Positions 33,003 through 42,299 are shown, counted from the stretch's first letter. The stretch: 64,000 bases of DNA from Rhizobium sp. Leaf371 (GCF_001424045.1 NZ_LMQB01000001.1:346083-410082); one strand, 5' to 3'. Program-made: numbers and translations. Notes: generated from the sequence alone by a model not told the origin.

Positions 33003-35930
33003 TCACTGGCCAAGCCGTTCGAGCAGGGCCGGAATGTGGACCTGATCGGCCTTGTAGTTGCCGGTGAGCATATACATCATGATGTTGACGCCCGAGCGGA
33101 ACGCATATTCGCGCTGCATCTCGTCCGGCGGCACGGTCGGCAACAAAGGTGCACCATTGTCGTCCGTCGCCCAGGCGCCGGCCAGATCGTTGCCCGTGAT
33201 CATGATCGGCGAGACGCCATCGCCCGAGCGGGCGGGACGCTCAGACGGCTCGCCGTCATTGTGCGGCTGCGCCTCGATCCACAGAGGGCTGCCGGTATAG
33301 CGGCCCGGGAAGGATGAGAGCAGATAGAACGACTTGGTCAGCACGTTGTCGGTCGGCACGGGTTCGAGCGGGGGAATGTCGAGATCGGCCAGGATCGCCT
33401 GCAGACGTTCGGTGTTCGGACTGGTGCCGGAGGCGGCCGACAGGGAAGAGAGCTGGTCGCGCGTGTCGAACAGCACGGTTCCGCCGGCGCGCATATAGGC
33501 GTCGATCCGGCTGATCGCCGCAGGGCTCGGCATTTCGGCATTGGCGGAGATCGGCCAGTAGATCAGCGAGTAGAACGACAGCTCGTCCTTGGAGATATCG
33601 AGGCCGACCGGCGCGCCGGGCTCAAGCGTCGTGCGATAGGTGAGGAATTCGGTCAGGCCCGCGAGCCCGCGCTCGGAGATGCGATCCACCTCGCTCTCGC
33701 CGGTGACGACATAGGCCAGATGCGTGTTGTCGAGATGGCTGAGGATCTCCTCGTCGCCGGGCCGGGTGTCGTCGAACGGCCCTTGAGCGGGGGCCGTCTG
33801 TGTCGGCGGCGTGGCTTGTGCCTGTGCCTGTGTCTGGGCCTGTGTCTGGGCCTGGGCCTGGGCCTGTGCCTGTGCCTGGGCCTGGGCCTGGGCGGGCTGC
33901 GGCGCGAGCGCTGCCGCGCCGAAGCCGATCATGCCGATCGCCAGCATGGCGGTTGCGGTCCTCAGCCGGTTCGGACGCGCGAAGGTGCCGGCCATGAAGA
34001 GGACGATCAGCGTGTCCAAGAGCAGAAGGATCAGCGCCGCGGTGAAAAGGGCCGGTTTCATCGACCAGGCCTCGCTGCCGATCAGGGCTTCGCTCGTATA
34101 GGGCATCGGCAGGTTGGTGCTTTCGATCGGACGCAGCGTCGCGTCGCGGGGCAGGAGGTTCAGGGCGACGAAGCCTTCCTCGGAACCGTACAGGCCGGGC
34201 GGATGCTCGCTATCGGCCACGGGCGTCACGCCCGCCGCGATCTCCAGCGGACGCGCGCCGCCGGTCTCGGTGACGAGCGTGCCATCGGCATTCATCAGGC
34301 GATAGGGCGGCAGGGCCTGTGCCGAAGCGCTGCCTTCGCTGGTGACGCCGCCGCTGCGCGACAGCTGCACGACGCGGCGCAGCATCTCCACGAAATCACC
34401 CGAGATCGGCAGGTTCGACCAGGTCGCTTCCGCGCTGACATGGAAGAGCACGATTCGCCCGGCGCCCAGCGTGCGCGTGGTGACGAGGGGTGTGCCGTCG
34501 GCAAGGCTCGCCCAGGTGCGCTGCGAGAGATCGGCCGTGGGTTCGGCCAGCACCTGCCGGTTGACGGTGATGCCTTCCGGGCGCGGCATGCCGGCAAAGG
34601 GACTGGTGGCGGGGTAGGGTGCAAGCGGCTGGGGCTCCGACCAGGAGAGCGTGCCGCCCAGCGCGCGTTCGCCCTGGCGCAGGCGCACGGGCACCAGGGG
34701 ATCGTCGGCAGGGGCCGCTGCAAGGCGTGGACCGGCAAAGCGCACCAGCGTGCCGCCGTTCTCGATCCAGCGCGTCATGGCCGGCGTGGTCTCTTCCGGC
34801 AGGCGGCCGATATCGGCCATGATGACCATCGAGGGCTTCTGCTCGAGAAGCTGCGGCAGCGCGACGGCCAGATCGTTCTCCGTCGGCTGCACGAGGTCGG
34901 CATAGGGCGCCAGCGCGCGGTTGATATAGTAGAGCGGCGAAAGGAGCGGCTGCGACTGGTCGCGCGCTTCGCCCGAGAGAAGCGCCACGCGCCGGCGACG
35001 AAATCCGTCGTCCAGAAGATAGGTGCTGCCCGCCGTCGCGAGGCCGTCGATGCCGATGCGGGCGAAATCGTTGCGCAGTTCGAAGGGCGCGGTCAGGGTG
35101 CCGGAGGCTGTGGCCTCGCCTGCGGGGAAGGTGATGCTGCCGTTCGAAATGGTCCGGCCGCGCGTGTCGAAGGCGGTCAGGGCGATCGTGCGGGGTGCCG
35201 CAGTCTGAAGGCGCGTCGCGGTGATCCGCATCGCGTCCGCCTCGTTGACGGCGCCGGTCAGGGCGATCGCATCGCCGCCATCGCCCGCGATCCGTCGCAG
35301 GCTCTGCGGAGACAGGCCCGCCAGGTCGCGCATCACGGTGTCGTCGCCAGAGGCGATCCCGTCGCTGATAAAGGCGAGCGTGCCGGGGCGCGTGCCGTCG
35401 AGCCCGGTGCGCAGGGCGGCAACCGCCTGGGCGCGGTTGGGGCGCAGCGGGCGCGGCGCGGCGGCGGCAAGCCGGGTCCGGGCCGCTGTGGCCGTGCCCG
35501 GCACGCCGTCATTCTCCGGCTCTGCCGTCAGCACGAGGGAGACGGGCACGTCGGCGGATTCGGCCTCGGTGATCAAGGCATCCGCCGTGCGCACGCGGCG
35601 CTCCCAGTCGGTTGCGGTCGCCCAGCCATTGTCGATGACCAGCGCCAGCGGTCCGGCGGACGACAGCGTTCCGACCTTCGGATTGACGACGGGATCGGCG
35701 ATGGCGAGGATGATCAAAGCCGCCATCAGCATGCGCAATGCCGTCAGCCACCAGGGGCTCTTGGACGGGGTCTCCTCGCGCTTCAGCACGCCGGCGAGAA
35801 TGCGCAGCGGCGGAAAGGCTTCGGTCACGGGCTTGGGCGGTGTCAGCCGCAGCAGCCACCAGATTGCCGGCAGCGCGACGAGGGCGGCGAGCATCAGCGG
35901 GCTGGAAAAGACGAAGGGCAGGACGCTCAC
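33003..35930 (-). CDS. BatA-like / DUF4159 membrane protein
   Basis: A 975-residue protein. Residues 1-80 form the BatA-type N-terminus with two membrane helices; a degenerate VWA region follows (LALVIDNGW near 105). Further helices lie near 635-680, then a QA-repeat linker at about 680-704, and the C-terminal DUF4159 domain (about 730-970: EEILSHLDNTHLAYVVTGE, GLDISKDELSFYSLIYWPI, GGTVLFDTRD). The start overlaps the DUF58 stop by 4 bases. With MoxR and DUF58 it probably forms a chaperone-like membrane complex; this is inferred from operon structure. Confidence 0.75.
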   Translation of the reverse strand: MSVLPFVFSSPLMLAALVALPAIWWLLRLTPPKPVTEAFPPLRILAGVLKREETPSKSPWWLTALRMLMAALIILAIADPVVNPKVGTLSSAGPLALVIDNGWATATDWERRVRTADALITEAESADVPVSLVLTAEPENDGVPGTATAARTRLAAAAPRPLRPNRAQAVAALRTGLDGTRPGTLAFISDGIASGDDTVMRDLAGLSPQSLRRIAGDGGDAIALTGAVNEADAMRITATRLQTAAPRTIALTAFDTRGRTISNGSITFPAGEATASGTLTAPFELRNDFARIGIDGLATAGSTYLLDDGFRRRRVALLSGEARDQSQPLLSPLYYINRALAPYADLVQPTENDLAVALPQLLEQKPSMVIMADIGRLPEETTPAMTRWIENGGTLVRFAGPRLAAAPADDPLVPVRLRQGERALGGTLSWSEPQPLAPYPATSPFAGMPRPEGITVNRQVLAEPTADLSQRTWASLADGTPLVTTRTLGAGRIVLFHVSAEATWSNLPISGDFVEMLRRVVQLSRSGGVTSEGSASAQALPPYRLMNADGTLVTETGGARPLEIAAGVTPVADSEHPPGLYGSEEGFVALNLLPRDATLRPIESTNLPMPYTSEALIGSEAWSMKPALFTAALILLLLDTLIVLFMAGTFARPNRLRTATAMLAIGMIGFGAAALAPQPAQAQAQAQAQAQAQAQTQAQTQAQAQATPPTQTAPAQGPFDDTRPGDEEILSHLDNTHLAYVVTGESEVDRISERGLAGLTEFLTYRTTLEPGAPVGLDISKDELSFYSLIYWPISANAEMPSPAAISRIDAYMRAGGTVLFDTRDQLSSLSAASGTSPNTERLQAILADLDIPPLEPVPTDNVLTKSFYLLSSFPGRYTGSPLWIEAQPHNDGEPSERPARSGDGVSPIMITGNDLAGAWATDDNGAPLLPTVPPDEMQREYAFRSGVNIMMYMLTGNYKADQVHIPALLERLGQ
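33819..33894. repeat. Degenerate hexanucleotide tandem repeat in the DUF4159 gene
   Basis: About twelve copies of a 6-base unit (GCCTGT, GCCTGG, and TCTGGG-shifted variants) encode the alternating QA/QT linker. Being a multiple of three, slippage would change linker length without breaking the frame. Confidence 0.85.
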
Positions 35931-36850
35931 AGCTGGCCTCCATGCGTGGCGCGTCCGGGCATGCCGGAGAGGTGCATGTGCACGGCGACGAGCGCTTCAG
36001 AGGCCAGATGGTCGGTCCGGTGCGGAATGAAGGTCCAGCCCATGTGGCGAAGGGACTGGCCCAGGCTGTCGCGGCGCGCGAGATAGGCGCGGCGATAGTC
36101 CTCGGCGAGGATTTCGGCCCGGCCGGCGGTCAGCTTTTCCCCAGTTTCCGGGTCTGTAAATTCCGTGCGGCCGGCATAGGGAAAGGTTTCCTCGGCCGGG
36201 TCTGCCACCTCGATGACATGGCCGCGCATGCCACGCCGGCCAAGAGGCCCGAGGCGCTCCATGATGGCGGGGGCAGGATCGAGAAAATCGCCGATCAGCA
36301 CGAGATCGCTCCAGCCGCGGATCATGCCGGTTTCCGGCAGGCCGGAGGAGAGGTCGCTGTGGATCAGCGCGGTTGCGAGCCGCTCGGCCGCATTGCGCGC
36401 GGACACCGGTTCCATGACGCCGGGGCAGCCGATGCGCTCGCCCGAGCGGGCAAGGATCTCGGCCAGGGCCAGCATGAGCACCAGCGCCCGGCTTTCCTTC
36501 GACACGGTGCCGAAGCGCGACTTGTACATCATCGACGGCGACAGGTCGGCCCAGAGCCAAATCGTGTGGGCGGCCTCCCATTCGCGGTCGCGGACATAGG
36601 TGTGGTCGTCGCGGGCGGAGCGGCGCCAGTCGATGCGCGACAGGCTTTCGCCATCCGAATAGGGCCGGAACTGCCAGAAATTTTCGCCGATGCCGCGCCG
36701 GCGGCGGCCGTGCCAGCCGGAGATGACGGTGTTGGCGATCCGGCGGGCTTCGACCATGCAGTCCGGCACGAGGGCGGCCCGGCTCTGGGCCCGCGAGAGA
36801 AGCTCACCGGAGGGCGTGCGATCGACGATGTGCCCGACGGCGTTCACCAT
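35927..36850 (-). CDS. DUF58 domain protein
   Basis: A 307-residue soluble protein of the DUF58 family. The signature FRPYSDGESLSRIDWRRSAR is present near residues 60-80, and the C-terminal part folds like a VWA domain (TIWLWADLSPSM, DLVLIGDFLDP). DUF58 proteins are regularly encoded next to MoxR ATPases and are thought to be their partners or clients. It starts 4 bases after the moxR-type gene and overlaps the DUF4159 gene by 4 bases. Confidence 0.85.
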   Translation of the reverse strand: MVNAVGHIVDRTPSGELLSRAQSRAALVPDCMVEARRIANTVISGWHGRRRRGIGENFWQFRPYSDGESLSRIDWRRSARDDHTYVRDREWEAAHTIWLWADLSPSMMYKSRFGTVSKESRALVLMLALAEILARSGERIGCPGVMEPVSARNAAERLATALIHSDLSSGLPETGMIRGWSDLVLIGDFLDPAPAIMERLGPLGRRGMRGHVIEVADPAEETFPYAGRTEFTDPETGEKLTAGRAEILAEDYRRAYLARRDSLGQSLRHMGWTFIPHRTDHLASEALVAVHMHLSGMPGRATHGGQL

Positions 36851-36854
36851 CCGG

Positions 36855-37868
36855 TCAGGCCTTGAGGGTCTTGACGAGGCCGGCGATGACGTCGCGCACC
36901 GACATGCCTTCGGCGCGGGCGGCGAATGTCAGGGCCATGCGGTGCTGAAGCACGGGCTCGGCAAGGGCCGCGATGTCATCGACCGAGGGCGCAAGGCGGC
37001 CGTCGTACAGCGCGCGGGCGCGGGCCGTCAGCATCAGCGACTGGCCGGCGCGCGGGCCGGGACCCCAGGCGACGTGACGGTCGGTATCGGCATTGCCGTG
37101 GCCCGGGCGGGCAGAGCGCACCAGCGTCAGGATGGCATCGACCACGGTTTCGCTGACCGGCATCTGACGGATGAGATTCTGGATGCCCATCAACTGCGGC
37201 GCGTCGAGCACGGCTTTGACGCTGCTTTCATGGGTGCCGGTCGTTTCCAGCAGGATGCGGCGTTCGGCGGCAAGCTCGGGATAGTCCACATCCACCTGCA
37301 TCAGGAAGCGGTCGAGCTGCGCTTCGGGAAGCGGATAGGTGCCTTCCTGCTCCAGCGGGTTCTGGGTGGCGAGAACGTGGAAGGGCCGCGGCAGGTCGTT
37401 GCGCTGGCCGGCAACCGTCACGTGATATTCCTGCATGGCCTGGAGCAGGGCCGATTGCGTACGCGGGCTGGCGCGGTTGATCTCGTCGGCCATCAGGAGC
37501 TGGGTGAAGATCGGGCCCGGCACGAAGCGGAACGAGCGGCGACCGGTGTCGTCCTGGTCCATGACCTCGGAGCCGAGAATATCGGACGGCATGAGGTCGG
37601 GGGTGAACTGGACGCGGTTGCTGTCGAGGCCGAGCACGGTGCCGAGCGTGGTGACGAGCTTGGTCTTTGCGAGCCCGGGCACGCCGACGAGCAGCGCATG
37701 GCCGCCGGAGAGGACGGCGAGCAGGGTCTGCTCGACCACGCTTTCCTGACCGAAGATCACCTTGCCGACTTCCGCGCGGATGACGGCGATGTCGGCCAGC
37801 GCCTTTTCAGCGGCGGCGACGATCGCCTTGTCGTCGAGCGCGGCGTCCGCCGTGTTCATCAGTCCCAT
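36855..37868 (-). CDS. MoxR family AAA+ ATPase
   Basis: A 337-residue MoxR ATPase. Walker A is GVPGLAKTK, Walker B LLMADEINRASP, sensor 1 VLATQNPLEQEGTYPLPEAQLDRF (a MoxR hallmark), and a helical lid domain follows. MoxR proteins act as chaperones for assembly or metal insertion of envelope proteins. It is the first gene of a four-gene operon and diverges from the DUF1285-NUDIX-cca genes. GGAGAG lies upstream of the ATG. Confidence 0.9.
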   Translation of the reverse strand: MGLMNTADAALDDKAIVAAAEKALADIAVIRAEVGKVIFGQESVVEQTLLAVLSGGHALLVGVPGLAKTKLVTTLGTVLGLDSNRVQFTPDLMPSDILGSEVMDQDDTGRRSFRFVPGPIFTQLLMADEINRASPRTQSALLQAMQEYHVTVAGQRNDLPRPFHVLATQNPLEQEGTYPLPEAQLDRFLMQVDVDYPELAAERRILLETTGTHESSVKAVLDAPQLMGIQNLIRQMPVSETVVDAILTLVRSARPGHGNADTDRHVAWGPGPRAGQSLMLTARARALYDGRLAPSVDDIAALAEPVLQHRMALTFAARAEGMSVRDVIAGLVKTLKA

Positions 37869-38060
37869 CGCTCAACTCTCCGCTCGCCCGGCGCCCGATA
37901 CGACCCTGATCCGAACGGGAATTTCGAATCGCATCCGCGCCTGTTCCGTGTTCCATTTCAAACTAGCTATCACCTTCAGGCTGACAAGCCATGTGCAGCG
38001 CACTATCTCGTGAGGCTCAGTCTGATAAAATGCAAGATCACGGGCAAACGGGACAGAACG

Positions 38061-38696
38061 ATGGCAGCGGCGAAAACGGACGACACGAGCGATGCAGCCG
38101 GTCTCGCGGCGATGATCGCGCGGGCGGCGGGACAGGCCGTCACCATCGAGGGGGCGGCACCCCGTGGCGTGGCTCCCGTGGAGCGCTGGAACCCGCCCTT
38201 CTGCGGCGATCTCGACATGGAAATCCGCGCTGACGGAACCTGGTTCTACATGGGAACGCCGATCGGCCGGCCGGCGCTCGTCCGGCTGTTCTCCACCGTG
38301 CTGCGCAAGGACGAGGACGGCAAGACCTATCTGGTGACGCCCGGCGAGAAGGTCGGCATCCGCGTGGTGGACGCGCCGTTCCTTGCGGTCGAGATGACGG
38401 CGACGCTGCGCGACGGCGTGCCCGTCCTGTCGTTCCGCACGAATGTCGGGGATGTCGTGGAAGCCGGTCCCGAGCACCCGTTGCGCTTCGAGATGACCGG
38501 AGAGCATGCCGAGATGAAGCCCTATCTGCATGTCCGCGGACGGCTGGAGGCGCTCGTGTCGCGGGCCGTCACGTACGATCTCGCAGCGCTCGGCGAAGAG
38601 ATCGAGATCGAGGGCGTGCCGACCTTTGCGGTGCGCTCCGGCGGCGCCGTCTTCCCGATGATGCCGGCGGAAACGCTCGCGGCTCTTGCGGAATGA
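38061..38696 (+). CDS. DUF1285 family protein
   Basis: A 211-residue cytoplasmic protein of the DUF1285 family. The conserved segment RWNPPFCGDLDMEIRADGTWFYMGTPIGR and the KTYLVTPGEKVGIRV-DAPFLAVEM blocks are clear. Function unknown. It opens a plus-strand cluster with the NUDIX and cca genes (24-base gap, then a 4-base overlap). Confidence 0.85.
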   Translation: MAAAKTDDTSDAAGLAAMIARAAGQAVTIEGAAPRGVAPVERWNPPFCGDLDMEIRADGTWFYMGTPIGRPALVRLFSTVLRKDEDGKTYLVTPGEKVGIRVVDAPFLAVEMTATLRDGVPVLSFRTNVGDVVEAGPEHPLRFEMTGEHAEMKPYLHVRGRLEALVSRAVTYDLAALGEEIEIEGVPTFAVRSGGAVFPMMPAETLAALAE

Positions 38697-38720
38697 TCGC
38701 GGCTGGACGATGACGCTGTC

Positions 38721-39377
38721 ATGACGGATGCCACCAACGCCACCTCGGCCATCACCGATTTTTCCGCAGCCGCATTCCGGAGCCGCGCGACGGCGCAGCG
38801 CGGCGGACCGATCGATCTTGCCTGGCGGGATCACGCCGACATTCTGCTCAATCCCGATGTCGTGCCGTATATCGAGACGCTGTCGCTCCGGGATGCCGCG
38901 GTTCTCGTGCCGGTGGTGGATGACGGCGCGGATGCCGGGGTCATCTTCACCGAGCGGACGACGACGCTGCGCAAGCATTCCGGGCAGATCGCCTTTCCCG
39001 GCGGTTCGGTCGATCCCGAAGACCGATCGGTCGAGGATGCGGCGCTGCGGGAAACCGAGGAGGAGATCGGCCTCGATCGCGCCTTCATCGAGCCTGTCGC
39101 GCGGCTGCCGCATTACATGGCGCTGTCCGGTTTCCGCATCACGCCGGTGCTCGCCGTCGTGCGCCCCGGCTATACGCTGACCCTGAACCCGGACGAGGTC
39201 GCGGGCTCTTTCGTCGTGCCGCTGTCGTTTCTGATGAATCCCGACAATCACGCGGTCGACAGCGGCCACTGGAAAGGCGCGGAGCGGCACTACTATTCCA
39301 TGCCCTATGAGGGGCATCGGATCTGGGGCATCACGGCCGGCATCGTCCGGATGCTGTATGAAAGGCTTTACGCATGA
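38721..39377 (+). CDS. NUDIX hydrolase, CoA pyrophosphatase type
   Basis: A 218-residue NUDIX enzyme. The NUDIX box runs from GGSVDPEDRS to RETEEEIGL, and LRKHSGQIAFPGG just before it fits the NuCoA motif, so the substrate is probably CoA or a derivative. It lies between DUF1285 and cca and its stop overlaps the cca start by 4 bases. Confidence 0.85.
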   Translation: MTDATNATSAITDFSAAAFRSRATAQRGGPIDLAWRDHADILLNPDVVPYIETLSLRDAAVLVPVVDDGADAGVIFTERTTTLRKHSGQIAFPGGSVDPEDRSVEDAALRETEEEIGLDRAFIEPVARLPHYMALSGFRITPVLAVVRPGYTLTLNPDEVAGSFVVPLSFLMNPDNHAVDSGHWKGAERHYYSMPYEGHRIWGITAGIVRMLYERLYA

Positions 39378-40633
39378 CCGCTGCCGCACCATCCGTCGCA
39401 GACCAGCCCTGGTTCCAGGCGCCGGCGCTCCGCCGCATCTTCGACCTCCTGAACGCGGATGGCGGCGAGGTCCGGGTGGTGGGCGGCGCGGTGCGCAATG
39501 CGTTGATGGGTGCGAAGGTCAGCGAGGTCGATCTGGCGACGACGCTGACGCCCGACGCAGTGACCGAGCGGGCCAGGGCGGCCGGCATCAAGGTGGTGCC
39601 GACCGGCATCGCGCATGGCACGGTGACGCTGGTCCTCGACGGTGTGCCCTTCGAGGTGACGACGCTGCGCCGCGACGTGTCCACGGACGGCCGGCACGCC
39701 CAGGTCGCGTTCGGAACGGACTGGGCGGTAGACGCAGCGCGACGGGACCTGACGATGAACGCGCTCTATGCGACGGCCTCCGGCGAGGTGATCGACCTCG
39801 TCGGCGGGATCGCCGACATCGAGAAGGGTATGGTTCGCTTCATCGGCCCGGCCGCCGAGCGGGTTGCGGAAGACTATCTGCGCATTCTTCGGTTTTTCCG
39901 GTTTTTCGCCTGGTACGGCTCCTTCCGGCCGGATGCGGACGGCTTGCGCGCCTCGGCACAAGCGAAGGCGAAGCTCTCGACGCTCTCGGCGGAACGGGTG
40001 TGGGCCGAACTCAAGAAACTGCTGTCGGCAAGAGACCCCGGTCGGGCGCTGTTGTGGATGCGAACCTCCGGCGTTCTCACGGAAATCCTGCCGGAAAGCG
40101 AGAAATGGGGCATCGACGCCATTCCGGGGCTGATTGCGACCGAGCAAACTCTGGGATGGCCGGTCGATCCTTTGCTGCGTCTGGCTGCCATGGTTCCGCC
40201 GGATGCTGAGCGGCTGGACGCCATGGCCTCGCGGCTGCGTCTCTCCAAGGTGGAAGGTGCGGTGCTGCAGGCATTTGCACAAGCCGGCGCGATCGCGGAC
40301 GGTATAGCGGAGTCAGCACTCGACCGGCTGCTTTATCGTCAGGGTGCGAGTGGCGTGGTATTTCGCCTGAAGCTGGCGCTCGCATCCGCGCGGCAGAAGG
40401 CGGACACCGACGGGGAGGCGATGGCGACCGTCGCCCGCCTCGGGCGTCTGCTCGACCGCACGCTTGCCTGGAAGAAACCGGTATTTCCCGTGAGCGGCAG
40501 TGACCTGATCGCAAGCGGAGTTTCGCCGGGTCCGGCGATGGGGCAGAAGCTTTCAGAGCTCGAAGATGCCTGGATCGCCTCGGGTTTCCGCGAGAGCCGG
40601 GAAAACCTGCTCGCGCGCGTCACGGGCGAATAG
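39374..40633 (+). CDS. cca: CCA tRNA nucleotidyltransferase
   Basis: A 419-residue class II nucleotidyltransferase that adds or repairs the CCA end of tRNA. The active-site motifs VVGGAVRNALMG and EVDLATT, then RRDLTMNALYA and EDYLRILRFFRFFAWYG, are in order. In this version the usual DxD reads ...S-E-V-D, leaving one clear Asp, as in other rhizobial homologues I recall. The start overlaps the NUDIX stop (ATGA). Confidence 0.9.
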   Translation: MTAAAPSVADQPWFQAPALRRIFDLLNADGGEVRVVGGAVRNALMGAKVSEVDLATTLTPDAVTERARAAGIKVVPTGIAHGTVTLVLDGVPFEVTTLRRDVSTDGRHAQVAFGTDWAVDAARRDLTMNALYATASGEVIDLVGGIADIEKGMVRFIGPAAERVAEDYLRILRFFRFFAWYGSFRPDADGLRASAQAKAKLSTLSAERVWAELKKLLSARDPGRALLWMRTSGVLTEILPESEKWGIDAIPGLIATEQTLGWPVDPLLRLAAMVPPDAERLDAMASRLRLSKVEGAVLQAFAQAGAIADGIAESALDRLLYRQGASGVVFRLKLALASARQKADTDGEAMATVARLGRLLDRTLAWKKPVFPVSGSDLIASGVSPGPAMGQKLSELEDAWIASGFRESRENLLARVTGE

Positions 40634-40661
40634 CCGGTCTCGAATGGGCTGGGTCGCGCGA

Positions 40662-40684
40662 GCCGCAGGCCGGATGCCTGCGGC
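40662..40684. terminator. Hairpin between convergent cca and DUF1059 genes
   Basis: Perfect arms GCCGCAGGC (40662-40670) and GCCTGCGGC (40676-40684) with a 5-base loop. A T-run on the plus strand comes 13 bases later, so it may serve cca; it may also serve the minus-strand gene ending at 40702. Confidence 0.5.
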
Positions 40685-40701
40685 GCTGTTGCCTGCCTTT
40701 T

Positions 40702-40887
40702 TCAGGCCGCCTTCGTTTCCTCGACGATCCGCGACTTGATGTTGTCGATCATGTTTTCGCGGATGACGCTCTCGCCATGGGCCTGGCGCAGATGCTCGAC
40801 GGTTCGCCGCACGATCTCGGCGTCGTTGTCGGCCCGCGTATGCCAGTCGCAGCCGGGGACCAGCGCACCACATTCAAACAGTCTCAT
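40702..40887 (-). CDS. DUF1059 family small protein
   Basis: A 61-residue protein of the DUF1059 family: MRLFECGALVPGCDWHTRAD matches the conserved N-terminus with two Cys, followed by a helical tail. A strong AGGAGG ribosome binding site precedes the ATG. Function unknown. Confidence 0.85.
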   Translation of the reverse strand: MRLFECGALVPGCDWHTRADNDAEIVRRTVEHLRQAHGESVIRENMIDNIKSRIVEETKAA

Positions 40888-40996
40888 TGTTTCCTCCTGT
40901 TCTTATCCTCCTGCCACCCCCGCCTTTCAACGCAGAGATGGCATCGGCAAACACGCGAGACCGGCGGATGGTTCCGGAAACGGCCTTGCCGTCACA

Positions 40997-41021
40997 TTCT
41001 CGCCAGGTGAATTGGCGAGAA
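40997..41021. promoter_or_regulatory. Inverted repeat upstream of the DUF4168 gene
   Basis: Perfect 9-base arms TTCTCGCCA (40997-41005) and TGGCGAGAA (41013-41021) with a 7-base spacer, 64-88 bases before the start at 41085. An operator or a 5' UTR hairpin is plausible. Confidence 0.4.
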
Positions 41022-41084
41022 GGGGCGCGGGCTGAGAAACGCAAAGGAAGCTTCTGGCTTCCCGGAAACACGGAAGGACAATGA

Positions 41085-41552
41085 ATGATCAACCGCCCCA
41101 CGACAACGTTCCGCAACAGGACCGTCTCCACCCCCGTCGCCTCGCTGACGGCTGCGCTCCTCGGAATCCTCGTCGTCCAGTCGCCGGCCTTCGCGCAGGG
41201 TGCGGCCGTACCGCAGGCGACGCAGCCGCGCACCCCGTCTGCCGGAGCCACGCAGGTTCCAGCGCCGCAGGCCGCGATCACGGACGAGAAGCTGAAGGCC
41301 TTCGCCGTCGCCTATCTCCAGGTCGACAAGGTGCGGCAGGACTACACCCAGAAGATCGGCACCACTACCGATGCCGCAGCAAAGCAGAAGCTGCAGAACG
41401 AGGCCAACCAGCAGATGATCAAGGCGGTGGAAACCTCTCCCGGCATGTCGCTGAACGACTACAAGACCATCATCACGGCGGCGCAATCCGACCCGACCGT
41501 GGCGCGCAAGGTGCAGGAAAACCTGCAGAAGAGCCCGGCTGCCGCCGACTGA
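41085..41552 (+). CDS. DUF4168 domain exported protein
   Basis: A 155-residue protein with a signal peptide (about 1-38, ending SPAFAQG) and a helical DUF4168 domain (about 70-148: EKLKAFAVAYLQVDKVRQDY, GMSLNDYKTIITAAQSDP). Periplasmic; function unknown. A terminator follows. Confidence 0.8.
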   Translation: MINRPTTTFRNRTVSTPVASLTAALLGILVVQSPAFAQGAAVPQATQPRTPSAGATQVPAPQAAITDEKLKAFAVAYLQVDKVRQDYTQKIGTTTDAAAKQKLQNEANQQMIKAVETSPGMSLNDYKTIITAAQSDPTVARKVQENLQKSPAAAD

Positions 41553-41566
41553 TCGCGCATTCGGAG

Positions 41567-41593
41567 CGGTCCGGCCGACAGGCCGGGCCGTTT
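41567..41593 (+). terminator. Terminator after the DUF4168 gene
   Basis: Arms CGGTCCGGCC (41567-41576) and GGCCGGGCCG (41581-41590), one G-T pair, 4-base loop, then TTTGT. Confidence 0.6.
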
Positions 41594-41693
41594 GTCCCCA
41601 GGACCGGAAACCCGTGAAAAATGCTGTAGGGCCGGGCCCTTTCCGGTGCTAAGACGTGGGCTCTAACAGACCTTTGCGAGGCCTTCCGTTTTC

Positions 41694-42239
41694 ATGACGT
41701 CTTCCCTACAGAGCGAGCTTGCTGCCGCCATCCGCACCATTGAGAATTATCCGAAGCCGGGCATTCTCTTTCGCGATATCACGACGCTTCTCGGCAATCC
41801 GCGGGCGTTCCGCCGCTCGATCGACGAACTCGTGCATCCCTTTGCCGGGACGAAGATCGAAAAGGTCGCGGGCATCGAGGCGCGCGGCTTCATCCTCGGC
41901 GGTGCCGTGGCGCACCAGCTGTCCTCCGGTTTCGTGCCGATCCGCAAGAAGGGCAAGCTGCCGCATGATACGGTGCGTATCGCCTACAGCCTCGAATATG
42001 GCGTGGACGAGATGGAAATGCACCGCGACGCCATCACGCCGGGCGAGAAGGTCATCGTCATCGACGATCTGATCGCGACCGGCGGCACGGCGGAGGGCGC
42101 GTGCAAGCTGCTGAAGCAGATGGGCGCCGATATCGTCGCCGCCTGCTTCGTCATCGACCTTCCCGATCTCGGCGGCCGCAAGAAGCTCGAGGCACTCGGC
42201 GTCGAGGTGCGCACGCTGGTCGAATTTTCCGGACACTGA
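41694..42239 (+). CDS. apt: Adenine phosphoribosyltransferase
   Basis: A 181-residue Apt making AMP from adenine and PRPP. The PRPP-binding motif [14 protein letters not shown] (about 122-135) and the N-terminal [14 protein letters not shown] are typical, as is [11 protein letters not shown]. It complements adenine deaminase (2.4 kb) in adenine use and depends on the prs product (60.3 kb) for PRPP. Confidence 0.95.
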   Translation: MTSSLQSELAAAIRTIENYPKPGILFRDITTLLGNPRAFRRSIDELVHPFAGTKIEKVAGIEARGFILGGAVAHQLSSGFVPIRKKGKLPHDTVRIAYSLEYGVDEMEMHRDAITPGEKVIVIDDLIATGGTAEGACKLLKQMGADIVAACFVIDLPDLGGRKKLEALGVEVRTLVEFSGH

Positions 42240-42242
42240 ATG

Positions 42243-42299
42243 AAAAGGCCCCGGGCATGTCCGATGCGGAGATGCCTCTGCGGAGATGCATGGGGCCTT
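42243..42299 (-). terminator. Structured terminator of ychF
   Basis: Outer arms AAGGCCCC (42245-42252) and GGGGCCTT (42292-42299); on the minus strand U residues follow (A-run 42243-42246). The loop holds GGCAT/ATGCC pairs and two direct copies of TGCGGAGATGC spaced 14 bases apart. It lies between convergent apt and ychF. Confidence 0.6.

Noticed and set aside
31094-36086. Long plus-strand frames opposite the DUF4159 operon
   Set aside because: Shadows of the minus-strand genes; no start signals or domains.
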